Part shown: one piece after another, positions 42,972 to 52,091 of the stretch
How the letters are laid out: the number at the start of each line of letters is the position of its first letter
How positions within the stretch are numbered: position 1 is the stretch's first letter
Assembly (NCBI RefSeq): GCF_016056375.1
Contig: NZ_JAEDAE010000009.1
Coordinates: 124,001-188,000 of the forward strand
Length of the DNA: 64,000 bases
Origin: Hymenobacter negativus
Lineage (GTDB): Bacteria; Bacteroidota; Bacteroidia; Cytophagales; Hymenobacteraceae
Direction: 5' to 3'
Made by a program: the position numbers and the translations under genes
Notes under the pieces: model-generated
What the model was told of the DNA's origin: nothing
Databases searched by the model: none
The model's input: the letters and a program-made list of their open reading frames with translations, nothing else

Positions 42972-43424
42972 TTATTTGGTGGTCGCTTTTTTGCGGCGGG
43001 CATCTTCCGCCAGGTAGAACGTGGCTTCCTTCTGATAGGCCTGCAGGTCCCAACTCGATTGGGCCCGGGCCAAGTTCACCATCGCCGACTGAATGGCGGT
43101 ACGTTGCTCGGGAGTGCACAGCTCACTGGTCGAATCGGCTAGCAGCGCGGTGTGGAAGCGGTCGAGCTGCGTTTCTATAGCGGTTACCTGCTCGGCTCCT
43201 TTTTTGGGCAGCATTGCGGCCGGGGTGCGCTGCATCGGAAAGGTTTGGCCCCGATAGGTTGCCGTGGTGGTATTGGTGGCGATAGGTTCTCCTTTTTTGC
43301 CGGCCCGACTAGCCAGCCTGATGCCGGATATAATTCCGTTGGCGAGGGCCACCTGGGCGTAGGCTTCGGTTGCCGTGCTCAGGATGAAAGTGAGAGCAGC
43401 AATGGTCAGTACTATTTTTTTCAT
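42972..43424 (-). CDS. small secreted hypothetical protein between sbcD and sbcC
   Basis: 150 residues from the ATG at 43424 (MKKIVLTIAALTFILSTATEAYAQ), a standard signal peptide. The mature part is helical (EQVTAIETQLDRFHTALLADSTSELCTPEQRTAIQSAMVNLARAQ) with a basic end. No domain is recognised. It is unexpected between the two subunits of a cytoplasmic nuclease, where the genes are normally adjacent. It is 55 bases after sbcD and 78 before sbcC, so it may be cotranscribed. Confidence 0.7.
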   Translation of the reverse strand: MKKIVLTIAALTFILSTATEAYAQVALANGIISGIRLASRAGKKGEPIATNTTTATYRGQTFPMQRTPAAMLPKKGAEQVTAIETQLDRFHTALLADSTSELCTPEQRTAIQSAMVNLARAQSSWDLQAYQKEATFYLAEDARRKKATTK

Positions 43425-43479
43425 GAGTAGAACGAATACGAAAGTCAAAAGTACCGCCTAAAATTCACTATGGATAGGG

Positions 43480-44739
43480 CTACGCATCCGTTCCGCCCCA
43501 GGCCAGCGGGTCAGCTTCGGCCAGCAACTGGCGCAGCTCGCCGAAGGTGGCGGCGAGGGCGGCAGCCCGCTCGGGCGGCAGGCTGGCTACGCGGCGGCTA
43601 AACACTTCGTCCACGGTTAATTCATGCAGCAAGGCCAGCGGTATCGTGCTTTCGGCCAGGTCGGCAGCTTCGGTGGCGCGCTGGTGGCGCACGCCGCGCG
43701 GGGCCAGCACCTGGGCTTTCTGCAGCTGCAATACGGCCTGCACGCGGCGCTGCACTTCGGCGGGCGTTTCGTCGGAGCGCACCAGCACATCGGCCCAGGC
43801 CACCAGCGGGAAAGCCGAATTATCAAAAGCCAGAATGTCGGCCTCCACCTCTTCCAGCGTGCCGTGGAAGCGCTGCAAGCGCCGCGTGACGGGCACGGGC
43901 AGGCTGGTGATGGCAGGCGCGCCGGCCCCGCTAAACTCCAGCAGCAGCACCTGCTGTTTGTCGTCGGCTTCAGTAAAGGACAGCGGCACCGGCGAGCCCG
44001 AGTAGCGGATGTGCGCCCGCCCGCCCACCACCTGCGGGCGGTGCAGGTGGCCCAGCGCCACGTAGTCGAACGTGGCCGGGAAATGCTCGGCCCCAATCAA
44101 ACCCAGCCCGCCGATGTGCACATCGCGCTCGGCTCCTTCGCGGGCCTCACCGCCGGCCGCGTAGAGGTGGCCGGTGGCCAGCACGGGCACGTCGTGCTCA
44201 CGCTGACGCACTACTGACTCGTGGTCGGCCAGGGCAGCGTAGTGGCCGGCAATGCTCTGACGGATACGGAGCTGGCGGTCGTCGGAGGTTTCGCCGGCCA
44301 CGGCCAGGCGGATGTCGCGGTCGCGCAGGAAGGGCACGGCGCACACCACCAGCCCCGGCCGGCCATTGGCCGCGCTCAGGTGCAGGATTTGCTCGGCCGC
44401 GTCGGTGGGCACGCCGCCCACTACGTGGATGCGCAGCTGCCGCAGCAGCCGCCGCGAGGCGTTGAGCATGGTGGGCGAATCGTGGTTGCCGCCCACCACC
44501 ACAATATCGCGGCAGCCGGTGGCCTGCATCTTCACCAGGAAGGTGTAATACAGCTCCTGCGCGGTGTAGGACGGCGTTTGGGTATCGAAAATATCGCCGG
44601 CTATTACCAGCACCTCAATGGCCTGGGCCTGCACCGTCAGCAGCAGCCAGTCGAGAAAAGCTTGTTGCTCGGTGGTGCGCTCCTGGCCGGTGAGGAAGTG
44701 CTGGCCGAGGTGCCAGTCGGCGGTGTGAAGGACGCGCAT
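43480..44739 (-). CDS. sbcD: SbcD, nuclease subunit of SbcCD
   Basis: 419 residues from the ATG at 44739 (MRVLHTADWHLGQHF), which starts exactly at the first metal motif as usual; an earlier frame extension is rejected. Mre11-type phosphoesterase motifs: DWHLG, AGDIFDTQTPS, GGNHDSP, LATGHLYA (His) and ALGHLHRPQ. The C-terminal capping region follows from about residue 280. It supplies the Mn-dependent nuclease of the complex with SbcC. Confidence 0.94.
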   Translation of the reverse strand: MRVLHTADWHLGQHFLTGQERTTEQQAFLDWLLLTVQAQAIEVLVIAGDIFDTQTPSYTAQELYYTFLVKMQATGCRDIVVVGGNHDSPTMLNASRRLLRQLRIHVVGGVPTDAAEQILHLSAANGRPGLVVCAVPFLRDRDIRLAVAGETSDDRQLRIRQSIAGHYAALADHESVVRQREHDVPVLATGHLYAAGGEAREGAERDVHIGGLGLIGAEHFPATFDYVALGHLHRPQVVGGRAHIRYSGSPVPLSFTEADDKQQVLLLEFSGAGAPAITSLPVPVTRRLQRFHGTLEEVEADILAFDNSAFPLVAWADVLVRSDETPAEVQRRVQAVLQLQKAQVLAPRGVRHQRATEAADLAESTIPLALLHELTVDEVFSRRVASLPPERAAALAATFGELRQLLAEADPLAWGGTDA

Positions 44740-45030
44740 TTGAAAAAGTAGCGGTAGTTGAGAAAGGCGAAGCACTGCTGCAACGAAAACCGAAGCAGAA
44801 AATTCACCCACAAAGTTCGGCCAAAGTCCACAGACGGATTTGGCTTTCTGGCTGGCCTGTTCAATAAAACCAGCCAAAGGCATGACGCCCTGGTTTTACA
44901 ACTGCCCTAAGGAGCACCCCGTTATTCTGACGAATATCCGGGTGGCGGGGCACTCATCCCGCTTTCATCAAGTTGGTATTAACATGCACCGCCAATTCGT
45001 TGGTCTGCGCTTCACCCTATTCCATTCTCT

Positions 45031-46917
45031 ATGAAACATTCGCCGCTGGCCCTGGCCGGTATTCCCATTGCCCCCTCCCTCGACTCTACCTTGGCCGACG
45101 ACGGCGTGCGCCCCCGCCTGGCGCCCGACAAGCAGCGCCTGGTGCGCATTTCGGCCCTGGCCGTGCTGGTGGCCGTAGTCATCAGCTTTGTGGCCCGCCT
45201 GCTGGTGTACCTTATCAACCTGGTTACCAATCTGGTTTTCTATGACACGGCCTCGGTAGAATACCATAGCCCGGCTGATAACCACCTCGGCCTCTGGGTT
45301 GTCCTCATGCCCGCGCTGGGCGGCCTGCTGGTCAGCCTGATGGCCATTTATGGTTCAAAGGCCATTCGCGGCCACGGCATTCCCGAGGCCATGGAGCAGA
45401 TTCTGACCAACCAGAGCCGCATCAAGCCCTCCATTATGTACCTGAAGCCGTTGTCGGCGGCCATTTCCATTGGCACGGGCGGGCCGTTTGGGGCCGAGGG
45501 GCCGATTATTGCCACGGGCGGGGCGCTGGGCTCCACGCTGGGCCAGCTCATCAAAATCACGCACCACGAGCGCAAGGTGCTGCTGGCGGCAGGCGCAACG
45601 GCGGGGATGTCGGCTATTTTCGGTACGCCCATCGCGGCGGTTTTTCTGGCCATCGAGCTGCTGCTGTTTGAGTTTTCGCCGCGCTCGCTGCTGCCGGTGG
45701 CGCTGGCCTGCATCACGGGGGCGGCAGGGCACCACTTGCTGTTTGAGCAAGGCCCGACGTTTCCCATGCCCGCGCTGCTGGCCCCCAGCAATGGCGCGCT
45801 GGCGACCTACAGCGCCATTGGCCTGCTGATTGGGCTGGCCTCGGTGGGCATCACCAAAATCGTGTATTTCATTGAGGACCTGTTCGAAGAGCTGCCCATT
45901 CACTGGGCGTGGTGGCCGGCGCTGGGCGGACTGGCCGTGGGCGGCATCGGCTACTTTGCGCCGCGCACCATGGGCGTGGGCTACGAGAATATCACCGCCG
46001 TATTATCCGGCAATGCTCCCCTGAGCTTGCTGCTGACCCTGTGTTTGTTGAAGTTTGCCTCGTGGGCCATTTCGCTGGGCAGCGGCACGTCGGGCGGCAC
46101 GCTGGCGCCGCTGCTCACCATTGGCGGGGCCACGGGTGCGTTGCTGGGTGTGGCCACCCGGCACTTCTTTCCGGCCTCGGATATCGTCATTCCGCTGGCG
46201 GCGCTGGTGGGCATGGCCGCCATGTTTGCGGGCGCGTCGCGGGCACTGCTCACGTCCATCGTGTTTGCGGTGGAGGGCACGGGCCAGGCGCAGGCCTTGC
46301 TGCCGTTGCTGGGTGCCTGCACGGGCGCTTATCTGGTGTCGTTTCTGCTGATGGGCAATACCATCATGACCGAAAAAATAGCCCGGCGCGGCGTGAAAAC
46401 GCCCGTCGACTACGAACCCGACCTGCTCGACAAAGTAAATGTGGGCCGCGTGCTGCAAAACGGCATGCTGGCCATCAGCACCGACAATACCATTGCCGAA
46501 GTGCGCACCTGGACCGAGCGCGAGGCCGAACACACCGGTCCGCACTTGGTGGTGGTGAACCCCGACGGCGCTTTCGCCGGCATTGTGAGCACGGTAGCCC
46601 TGGCCGGCTGGCACGCCGACGAGAACGCACCCATCAGCGCCCTGCTCCAGCCCCGCTCCTCCACCCTGCTGGCCACCGATACCCTACGCACCGCCGTGGA
46701 GCGCATGGCCCGCGAAAACGTGGACGTACTGCCCGTACTCGGCAGCAAGGCGCAAGTGAACGGCGTGATTTCTTACCGCGACATCCTGACGGCCTACAAA
46801 AACCGCCTCGACGATGATGGCAATATGGTTCCCAACATTTCGCTCAAACGCAAGAGCCTACGCGTGTTGCTGCGCGGCCAAGCCATGTTTCAGAAGCAGA
46901 AATCGGAGATTGAGTAA
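45031..46917 (+). CDS. ClC-family chloride channel/antiporter with CBS domains
   Basis: 628 residues. A membrane domain of about ten to twelve helices holds the ClC selectivity-filter motifs: GTGGPFGAEGP (with the gating Glu of GxEGP), AIELLLFEF (position of the internal proton Glu) and GSGTSGG. Two CBS domains follow (about 480-600; VVVNPDGAFAGIVS and LPVLGSKAQVNGVISYRDIL), which in relatives bind nucleotides and gate the pore. It carries chloride or fluoride-like anions, probably in exchange for protons. Monocistronic, with a clear terminator after it. Confidence 0.92.
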   Translation: MKHSPLALAGIPIAPSLDSTLADDGVRPRLAPDKQRLVRISALAVLVAVVISFVARLLVYLINLVTNLVFYDTASVEYHSPADNHLGLWVVLMPALGGLLVSLMAIYGSKAIRGHGIPEAMEQILTNQSRIKPSIMYLKPLSAAISIGTGGPFGAEGPIIATGGALGSTLGQLIKITHHERKVLLAAGATAGMSAIFGTPIAAVFLAIELLLFEFSPRSLLPVALACITGAAGHHLLFEQGPTFPMPALLAPSNGALATYSAIGLLIGLASVGITKIVYFIEDLFEELPIHWAWWPALGGLAVGGIGYFAPRTMGVGYENITAVLSGNAPLSLLLTLCLLKFASWAISLGSGTSGGTLAPLLTIGGATGALLGVATRHFFPASDIVIPLAALVGMAAMFAGASRALLTSIVFAVEGTGQAQALLPLLGACTGAYLVSFLLMGNTIMTEKIARRGVKTPVDYEPDLLDKVNVGRVLQNGMLAISTDNTIAEVRTWTEREAEHTGPHLVVVNPDGAFAGIVSTVALAGWHADENAPISALLQPRSSTLLATDTLRTAVERMARENVDVLPVLGSKAQVNGVISYRDILTAYKNRLDDDGNMVPNISLKRKSLRVLLRGQAMFQKQKSEIE

Positions 46918-46942
46918 GCCGCTCGAAATTGGCTAATTCATC

Positions 46943-46976
46943 AAAAAGCCTCCCGCATGGTGCGGGAGGCTTTTTA
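46943..46976. terminator. bidirectional rho-independent terminator
   Basis: aaaaagcctcccgca / tgcgggaggcttttt around a short loop. It ends the ClC gene (46917, +) and the RhuM-Fic gene (46974, -), whose stop codon lies in its right-hand tract. Confidence 0.92.
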
Positions 46977-47960
46977 ATTGTCCTGGTTAATCAGGTTCAC
47001 CACCAACGTTACCATTGTGGCTTTGTCCTCCGGCTTGCTCTCAGCAATAAGCAGCGTGAGGGCCACCAGCGCATTGTCGGCCAGCCGGCGCGAGCCGTCA
47101 GGATGATACAGGCAATTGTTGCGGTCCAGAAACCAGACGAATAAGAAGGCTGCGATGCGCTTGTTGCCGTCCGAAAACGAGTGGTTTTTCACCACGAAAT
47201 ACAGCAGGTTAGCGGCCTTCTCTTCCACACTTGGGTACAAATCCTCACCGCCGAAACTCTGGTAAATCGAGCGTACAGAGCTTTGAAATGAGGCATCCTT
47301 TTCCCGCCCAAACAGAGTGCTGCCGCCGAACTGCGTGCGCAGGCTGTCCACTGCTTCCAGCCCAGCTTCATACGTCAGCTCGAAGGGCTCTTCAGTAGCT
47401 GTGCCGCGCACCCGCAGGCGTTGATGGTCGTATTGGTCGAGCACGTCGAGGGCCCGGGCGTAGTCGCCCAGCACCCGCAGCAGGGCATCCGACTGGTCCG
47501 AAGTCAACTCCTGATTCGCGGCTACTTCGCCTTGCAGCTGCACCAGCCGCTTGAGGTCGGCCAGCTGGCGGGCGCTTTCGCGCAAACGCTTCTCGTTTAG
47601 CGCGTAGCCTTGCACCAAGTATTGGCGCAGGATATTGGTGGCCCATTGGCGGAAGTGCGTGCCACGCAACGATTTCACGCGGTAACCGACAGAAATAATG
47701 ACATCCAGATTATAATACTTTACCGAGTATTTCCTGTCTTTTGAGACAAGTGTCAAGGAATCCTTGACACTTGTCTCATCGCTCAATTCCCCCTCACGAA
47801 AAATATTTCTAATGTGCAGGCTCACGTTCTGCTTCGTAGTATCAAACAACTCAACCATCTGGGCTTGCGACAGCCAAACAGTCTCGTGGTCCAACTGCAC
47901 TTCCAATTTAGTTTGCCCATCAGGCGCTTGATAGAGGAGAATGTTATCGGTATAATTCAT
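46974..47960 (-). CDS. RhuM-family protein with C-terminal Fic/Doc domain
   Basis: 328 residues from the ATG at 47960 (MNYTDNILLY). The N-terminal ~190 residues are the RhuM (virulence-associated) region: VWLSQAQMVELFDTTKQNVSLHIRNIF, a winged-helix-like DNA-binding block, and YNLDVIISVGYRVKSLRGTHFRQWA. The C-terminal domain has the Fic/Doc signature HSFSDGNKRIAAF (His near 258), so it could AMPylate or phosphorylate a target. No Phd-like antitoxin gene is adjacent; control could come from the DNA-binding part itself. The gene's lower GC than its neighbours points to horizontal acquisition. Confidence 0.88.
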   Translation of the reverse strand: MNYTDNILLYQAPDGQTKLEVQLDHETVWLSQAQMVELFDTTKQNVSLHIRNIFREGELSDETSVKDSLTLVSKDRKYSVKYYNLDVIISVGYRVKSLRGTHFRQWATNILRQYLVQGYALNEKRLRESARQLADLKRLVQLQGEVAANQELTSDQSDALLRVLGDYARALDVLDQYDHQRLRVRGTATEEPFELTYEAGLEAVDSLRTQFGGSTLFGREKDASFQSSVRSIYQSFGGEDLYPSVEEKAANLLYFVVKNHSFSDGNKRIAAFLFVWFLDRNNCLYHPDGSRRLADNALVALTLLIAESKPEDKATMVTLVVNLINQDN

Positions 47961-48006
47961 AGGAGTCAGCATTACTAAAGCAAGGTAATGGATTAAAATT
48001 ATGCCT

Positions 48007-48051
48007 AAACGCAAAGAGGCCCGACTGAATCAGCCGGACCTCTTTGCGTTT
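48007..48051 (-). terminator. terminator of lpdA
   Basis: aaacgcaaagagg pairs with cctctttgcgttt, extended inward by a CCGaCTGA/TCAGcCGG stem with two mismatches, giving roughly 22 bp. It lies 15 bases after the lpdA stop and 47 bases before the RhuM-Fic start, so it insulates that gene. Confidence 0.85.
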
Positions 48052-48065
48052 TAAGAAACTCGTTT

Positions 48066-49460
48066 CTACAAATGAATCACCTCGCCATACGCCGCCGCGG
48101 CGGCTTCCATAATGGCTTCCGACATGGTGGGGTGCGGGTGCACGGCCTTGATGATTTCCATGCCCGTGGTTTCCAGCTTGCGGGCCACCACTACTTCGGC
48201 AATCATCTCGGTCACGTTCATACCAATCATGTGGGCGCCGAGCCACTCGCCGTATTTCTTGTCGAAGATGACTTTCACAAAGCCGTCTTTGGCACCGGCG
48301 GCACTGGCCTTGCCCGAGGCCGAGAAGGGGAATTTGCCCACCAGCACGTCGTAGCCTTTGGCCTTGGCTTCGGCTTCGGTGTAGCCTACGCTGGCGATTT
48401 CGGGCGAGGCGTAGGTGCAGCCGGGAATGTTCTGGTAGTTGAGGGGCTCGGGGTGGTGGCCGGCGATTTTCTCAACGCAGATAATGCCTTCGGCCGAGGC
48501 CACGTGGGCCAGCGCGGGGCCGGGTACGATGTCGCCGATGGCATAGATGCCGGGCACGTTGGTCTGGTAGAAGTCGTCCACAATCACGCGTCCGCGCTCT
48601 ACTTTGATGCCCAGCTCTTCCATGCCGATGTTTTCGAGGTTGGTAGTCACGCCCACGGCGCTCAGCACCACGTCGCAGTCAATCTGCTGCTCGCCTTTGG
48701 CGGTTTTGATGGTCACTTTGCAGCCTTCGCCGCTGGTGTCCACTTTGGTTACTTCGGCGCTGGTGAGCACGTTCACGCCAATTTTGCGGAACGACTTCTC
48801 CATCTGGCGCGACACTTCCTCGTCCTCCACGGGCACGATGCGGGGCAGATACTCCACCACCGTCACTTCCGAGCCCATGGTGCGGTAGAAGTAGGCAAAT
48901 TCAACGCCGATGGCGCCGGAACCTACTACCACCAAGCGCTTGGGCAGCTGCTCCATGCTCATGGCCTTGCGGTAGCCGATGATTTTCTTGTTGTCGACGG
49001 GCATGGTGGGCAGCTCGCGCGAGCGGGCGCCGGTGGCCAGAATGATGGATTTGGCCTCCACCGTTTCCTTGCTGCCGTCGGCCTTGGTTACTTCTACTTT
49101 GCCGGGGGCCAGCACTTTGCCGGTGCCCATCACGGTTTCGATTTTATTTTTTTTGAACAGGAAGTTTATGCCCTTGCTCATGCCGTCGGCCACGCCACGG
49201 CTGCGGCCGATGACGGCGCCAAAGTCGTAGCCGATGCCTTCGGCTTTCAGGCCGTAGTCGGCGGCGTGGTTGAGGTACTCAAACACCTGCGCCGATTTGA
49301 GCAGGGCTTTGGTGGGGATGCAGCCCCAGTTGAGGCAAATGCCACCCAGCGACTCGCGCTCGATAACGCCCACTTTCAAACCCAGTTGCGACGCCCGAAT
49401 GGCGGCTACGTACCCGCCGGGGCCGCTGCCGACCACGACCAAATCAAATTGCAATGCCAT
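48066..49460 (-). CDS. lpdA: dihydrolipoyl dehydrogenase
   Basis: 464 residues. FAD-binding GSGPGGYVAA at residues 11-20, redox-active disulfide GGICLNWGCIPTK with Cys42 and Cys47, NAD-binding VVGSGAIGVEFAYFY near 180, and the C-terminal dimer/active-site block HPHPTMSEA with its His and Glu. It regenerates lipoamide in pyruvate, 2-oxoglutarate or branched-chain dehydrogenase complexes; no E1/E2 genes are beside it. Confidence 0.96.
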   Translation of the reverse strand: MALQFDLVVVGSGPGGYVAAIRASQLGLKVGVIERESLGGICLNWGCIPTKALLKSAQVFEYLNHAADYGLKAEGIGYDFGAVIGRSRGVADGMSKGINFLFKKNKIETVMGTGKVLAPGKVEVTKADGSKETVEAKSIILATGARSRELPTMPVDNKKIIGYRKAMSMEQLPKRLVVVGSGAIGVEFAYFYRTMGSEVTVVEYLPRIVPVEDEEVSRQMEKSFRKIGVNVLTSAEVTKVDTSGEGCKVTIKTAKGEQQIDCDVVLSAVGVTTNLENIGMEELGIKVERGRVIVDDFYQTNVPGIYAIGDIVPGPALAHVASAEGIICVEKIAGHHPEPLNYQNIPGCTYASPEIASVGYTEAEAKAKGYDVLVGKFPFSASGKASAAGAKDGFVKVIFDKKYGEWLGAHMIGMNVTEMIAEVVVARKLETTGMEIIKAVHPHPTMSEAIMEAAAAAYGEVIHL

Positions 49461-49679
49461 AGAATACTGCGAAAGAAAAAAGAAAACCGGGCCCGGCTGG
49501 GGGGCCCACCCATTTCGAGCCGTAAAGATAGCCGCCGCGCCGCGTCGGGATTGTAGTCGCCGCCGGGTTATCTTGCCAACAAGATTTTGGCGCGCTTTTG
49601 GCCGGCAGCCAATTTTCTGATTTTCCCGTATAAGGCCCGGCTACGGCACAGCTTGCCGGCGCTCCTCACTCTGCATTCC

Positions 49680-50603
49680 ATGAAATTACATTTTCGCGCT
49701 CCTGTGGCGGCCCTCGGGCTGCTGGCTTTCCTCACCAACTGCGCCACCACCGTCACCGAAAAGGAGAAACCGACCAACACCAGCCAGCTCATGACCATGC
49801 CGCCCGTGTCGGACGCCCGCCGGCCCGATTCGACCGGAGCAGCCACTTCGGCCACCGACGCCCGCACCACTGGCGCTGACAACGGCATTGCCGCCACACC
49901 TGCCACCGCCGTGGCTTCGGATGCGGCCTCGGCCGCCGCGCTGGCCGCCGACCGGCCCGACCCGAACGCGCTGTCGGCCTCGGCCGCCTCGGCCGAGCGG
50001 GAGAAGGAGAAGAAAATGACGGCCCTAGACTACCGCAACATGCTGGCCAATGCCGACGCCATCATTAAGGTTGAGCCCAAAAGCTCGGCCGCTTACCTGC
50101 AGCGGGCCAAGGCAAAAAGCTACCTCAAGAACTACGCGGAGGCCCTGCCCGACTATGCCACGGCCATTAAGCTCCAACGCAACAACCCCGACGCGTACTA
50201 CAACCGCGGCGTGAACCGCCTGATGATGAAGCAGTACAAAGCCGCTTCAACCGACTTCTCGGGCGCTATCAAGTACCGGCCCGATGACAAAGAGTCGTAC
50301 TTCGGCCGGGGCGTGGCCAAGATGCAGATGTACCAGTACAAGCCCGCCGTGGCCGATTTCACCAAAGCCATCCAGCTCGATTCGACCTACGCCGACGCCT
50401 GGGAGTACCGCGGCATCAGCTATTCATCGTTCGATAAGCTTTCCGAAGCCCGCCGCGACCTGGAGCGCGCCACCAAGCTGAACCCCGAAGCCGCCAAGAG
50501 CCTGCGCCGCTACGTGGGCAACGACGAGGGTCACGCGCCCATCAAGCCCGCCCCGGTGGCCAAGCCCGGTACCGGCTACCACCCCCGGCCCGGCGCGCAC
50601 TAA
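49680..50603 (+). CDS. TPR-repeat lipoprotein
   Basis: 307 residues from the ATG at 49680 (MKLHFRAPVAALGLLAFLTNCATTV), lipobox LTNC. After a Thr/Ala/Asp-rich linker (about 30-110) come four to five tetratricopeptide repeats (about 120-275; AAYLQRAKAKSYLKNYAEALPDYATAIKL, DAYYNRGVNRLMMKQYKAASTDF, ESYFGRGVAKMQMYQYKPAVADF). The end is Pro-rich. It is likely a scaffold in the periplasm or outer membrane with an unknown partner. A long palindromic repeat follows the stop. Confidence 0.85.
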   Translation: MKLHFRAPVAALGLLAFLTNCATTVTEKEKPTNTSQLMTMPPVSDARRPDSTGAATSATDARTTGADNGIAATPATAVASDAASAAALAADRPDPNALSASAASAEREKEKKMTALDYRNMLANADAIIKVEPKSSAAYLQRAKAKSYLKNYAEALPDYATAIKLQRNNPDAYYNRGVNRLMMKQYKAASTDFSGAIKYRPDDKESYFGRGVAKMQMYQYKPAVADFTKAIQLDSTYADAWEYRGISYSSFDKLSEARRDLERATKLNPEAAKSLRRYVGNDEGHAPIKPAPVAKPGTGYHPRPGAH

Positions 50604-50620
50604 AACGGCGCTCACCGTCT

Positions 50621-50705
50621 GCCATGCCGAACGCAGTGAAGCACCTTAGCACGCTCGAACGACTTGTTCGGACGTGATAAGGTGCTTCGCTGCGTTCGGC
50701 ATGAC
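50621..50705. repeat. GTCATGCCGAACGCAGCGAAGC-type palindromic repeat
   Basis: 33-bp arms at 50621-50653 and 50673-50705 differ at three positions; the centre is 19 bases. Arm outline GTCATGCCGAACGCAGnGAAGCACCTT resembles the copy at 16023-16122. It lies between convergent genes ending at 50603 (+) and 50717 (-). Confidence 0.95.
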
Positions 50706-50716
50706 ACTTCCCCGTG

Positions 50717-51958
50717 CTACTTCCCCCCGAAAAACAACTTGAAGTAAAAGCTGGGCTGGCGCAGCCGCTCGCGCAGGTCCAAATCCATGAACATCATGGA
50801 CAGGGTTTCGGCCAGCGTGGGATTGTTCACGGCGCGGTTGGCCACGATATTGAACAGGCTGGGAAAGTTGAGCAGGCGCTGCATCACGCGGCTCAGGCGC
50901 AGTTCCTGGCCGAGGCGGTTGTAGACGGCCTTATCGTAATTTTTCAGGAACTCGGGGCTGAAATCGGCTTTTTTCACGGCTTCTGCGGCCCAGATGGCGG
51001 CGTGGCGGCCGCTCACCATGGCGTGCGAAATGCCCTCGCCCGAAAACGGGTCGATAAGCGAACCGGCATCGCCGAGCAGGAAATAGCCCGCACCGGATAG
51101 CGCCCGCCGCTTCGAGCCCAACGGCAGCCCGAAACCTTTGACCGAACCCAGCCGCGTGGCACCGGCGAAGCGCGGGGCCAGCGTGGGGTGCGTGGCCAGA
51201 ATCTCGTCGAGGCGCTGGCGCAGGTTGATTTTCTTGGCGGCCACGGTTTTGGAGAGCATCCCCACACCCACGTTGGCCTGGCCGTTGGGCAGCGGAAACA
51301 CCCAGAGGTAGCCGGGCAGGAAGTCTTTGATGAAGTGCAGCTCAATGAAGTTATCGGGGCTCATTCCCGCCACGCCATTGTAGTAAGTGCGCAGGCCGGC
51401 GCAATAGTGGTCGGGCTCGAGGGCGTGGCCGGCTACTTTGCGGGCAAATTCGGACTGGGCACCGTTGGCCACGAGGAGCAGGCGGCAGGTGGCGATTTCC
51501 TGGCCGGCTTTGTCAAGGAGCTGCCAGCCGGCGGGGGTGCGCTCGGTGCGGGCCACGTCCACGTTTTCGCGGAAGTCAATTTCGGGGCGCTGCCGCACTT
51601 CCTCGACCAGGAAATTATCGAAGTCGATGCGCTTGGCGACGTGGCCGGCGGTGTGGTCGGTGGCTTTGTCGAACCGGGGCTTGAAGGGTATGCCGAGCTT
51701 GCGGCCGTTGGGCGCGATGAAGTCGATGCCCCAGCTCGGAATCTGGATGGGCGAGGCAGCCAGCTTGGCGTGGAGGCCGGGCGCAATGCGCTTCAACTCG
51801 TTGATGACCTTGCCACTGAGGGCGTCGCCGCAGGTTTTGTCGCGCGGGAAAGCGGCGCGGTCCAGTAGCAGGCAGGGCTGGCCGGCGTTGGCGAGGTGCA
51901 GGGCCGCGGCGGCCCCGCCGGGGCCCGCGCCCAGAATGCAGATGTCGTAAGTTGTCAT
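50717..51958 (-). CDS. geranylgeranyl reductase-family FAD oxidoreductase
   Basis: 413 residues from the ATG at 51958 (MTTYDICILGAGPGGAAAALHLA). FAD-binding GAGPGGAAA at the start, CGDALSGKV and the GDAGSLIDPFSGEGISHAMVSGR FAD-closing motif are those of the geranylgeranyl reductase/FixC-like family, which reduces isoprenoid or lipid double bonds. The start codon lies inside the left arm of the 121-bp palindrome at 51954-52074; longer in-frame starts read through the repeat and are rejected, though an ATG at 51967 is possible. Substrate not known. Confidence 0.85.
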   Translation of the reverse strand: MTTYDICILGAGPGGAAAALHLANAGQPCLLLDRAAFPRDKTCGDALSGKVINELKRIAPGLHAKLAASPIQIPSWGIDFIAPNGRKLGIPFKPRFDKATDHTAGHVAKRIDFDNFLVEEVRQRPEIDFRENVDVARTERTPAGWQLLDKAGQEIATCRLLLVANGAQSEFARKVAGHALEPDHYCAGLRTYYNGVAGMSPDNFIELHFIKDFLPGYLWVFPLPNGQANVGVGMLSKTVAAKKINLRQRLDEILATHPTLAPRFAGATRLGSVKGFGLPLGSKRRALSGAGYFLLGDAGSLIDPFSGEGISHAMVSGRHAAIWAAEAVKKADFSPEFLKNYDKAVYNRLGQELRLSRVMQRLLNFPSLFNIVANRAVNNPTLAETLSMMFMDLDLRERLRQPSFYFKLFFGGK

Positions 51959-52074
51959 TCCGAACATATTGCGCCTCAAGCAATGTCGAGGAATCTGAGT
52001 AAAGTGGAATACAAAGGACGCTACACAATTCAGATTCCTCGACATTGCTTGAGGCGCAATATGTTCGGAATGAC
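51954..52074. repeat. 121-bp palindromic repeat with 45-bp perfect arms
   Basis: Left arm 51954-51998 and right arm 52030-52074 are perfect reverse complements; the spacer is 31 bases. Outer GTCATTCCGA and inner GAGGAATCTGA motifs tie it to the copies at 7020 and 8386, while the middle of the arm is unrelated. It fills nearly the whole gap between two divergent genes and contains the start codon of one. Confidence 0.97.
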
Positions 52075-52083
52075 AGGCGGCCT

Positions 52084-52091
52084 TACCTTCG
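52084..52091 (+). promoter_or_regulatory. candidate -7 element of fabG
   Basis: TACCTTCG is one base from TAnnTTTG and lies in the only 21 bases between the palindrome and the fabG ATG (52096). If used, the transcript would be nearly leaderless. Confidence 0.3.

Noticed and set aside
48072-49556. Long open frame (494 codons) opposite lpdA
   Set aside because: It is the antisense of a clear dihydrolipoyl dehydrogenase; its product is a low-complexity Gly/His/Ala/Phe mix created by GC-rich third positions.
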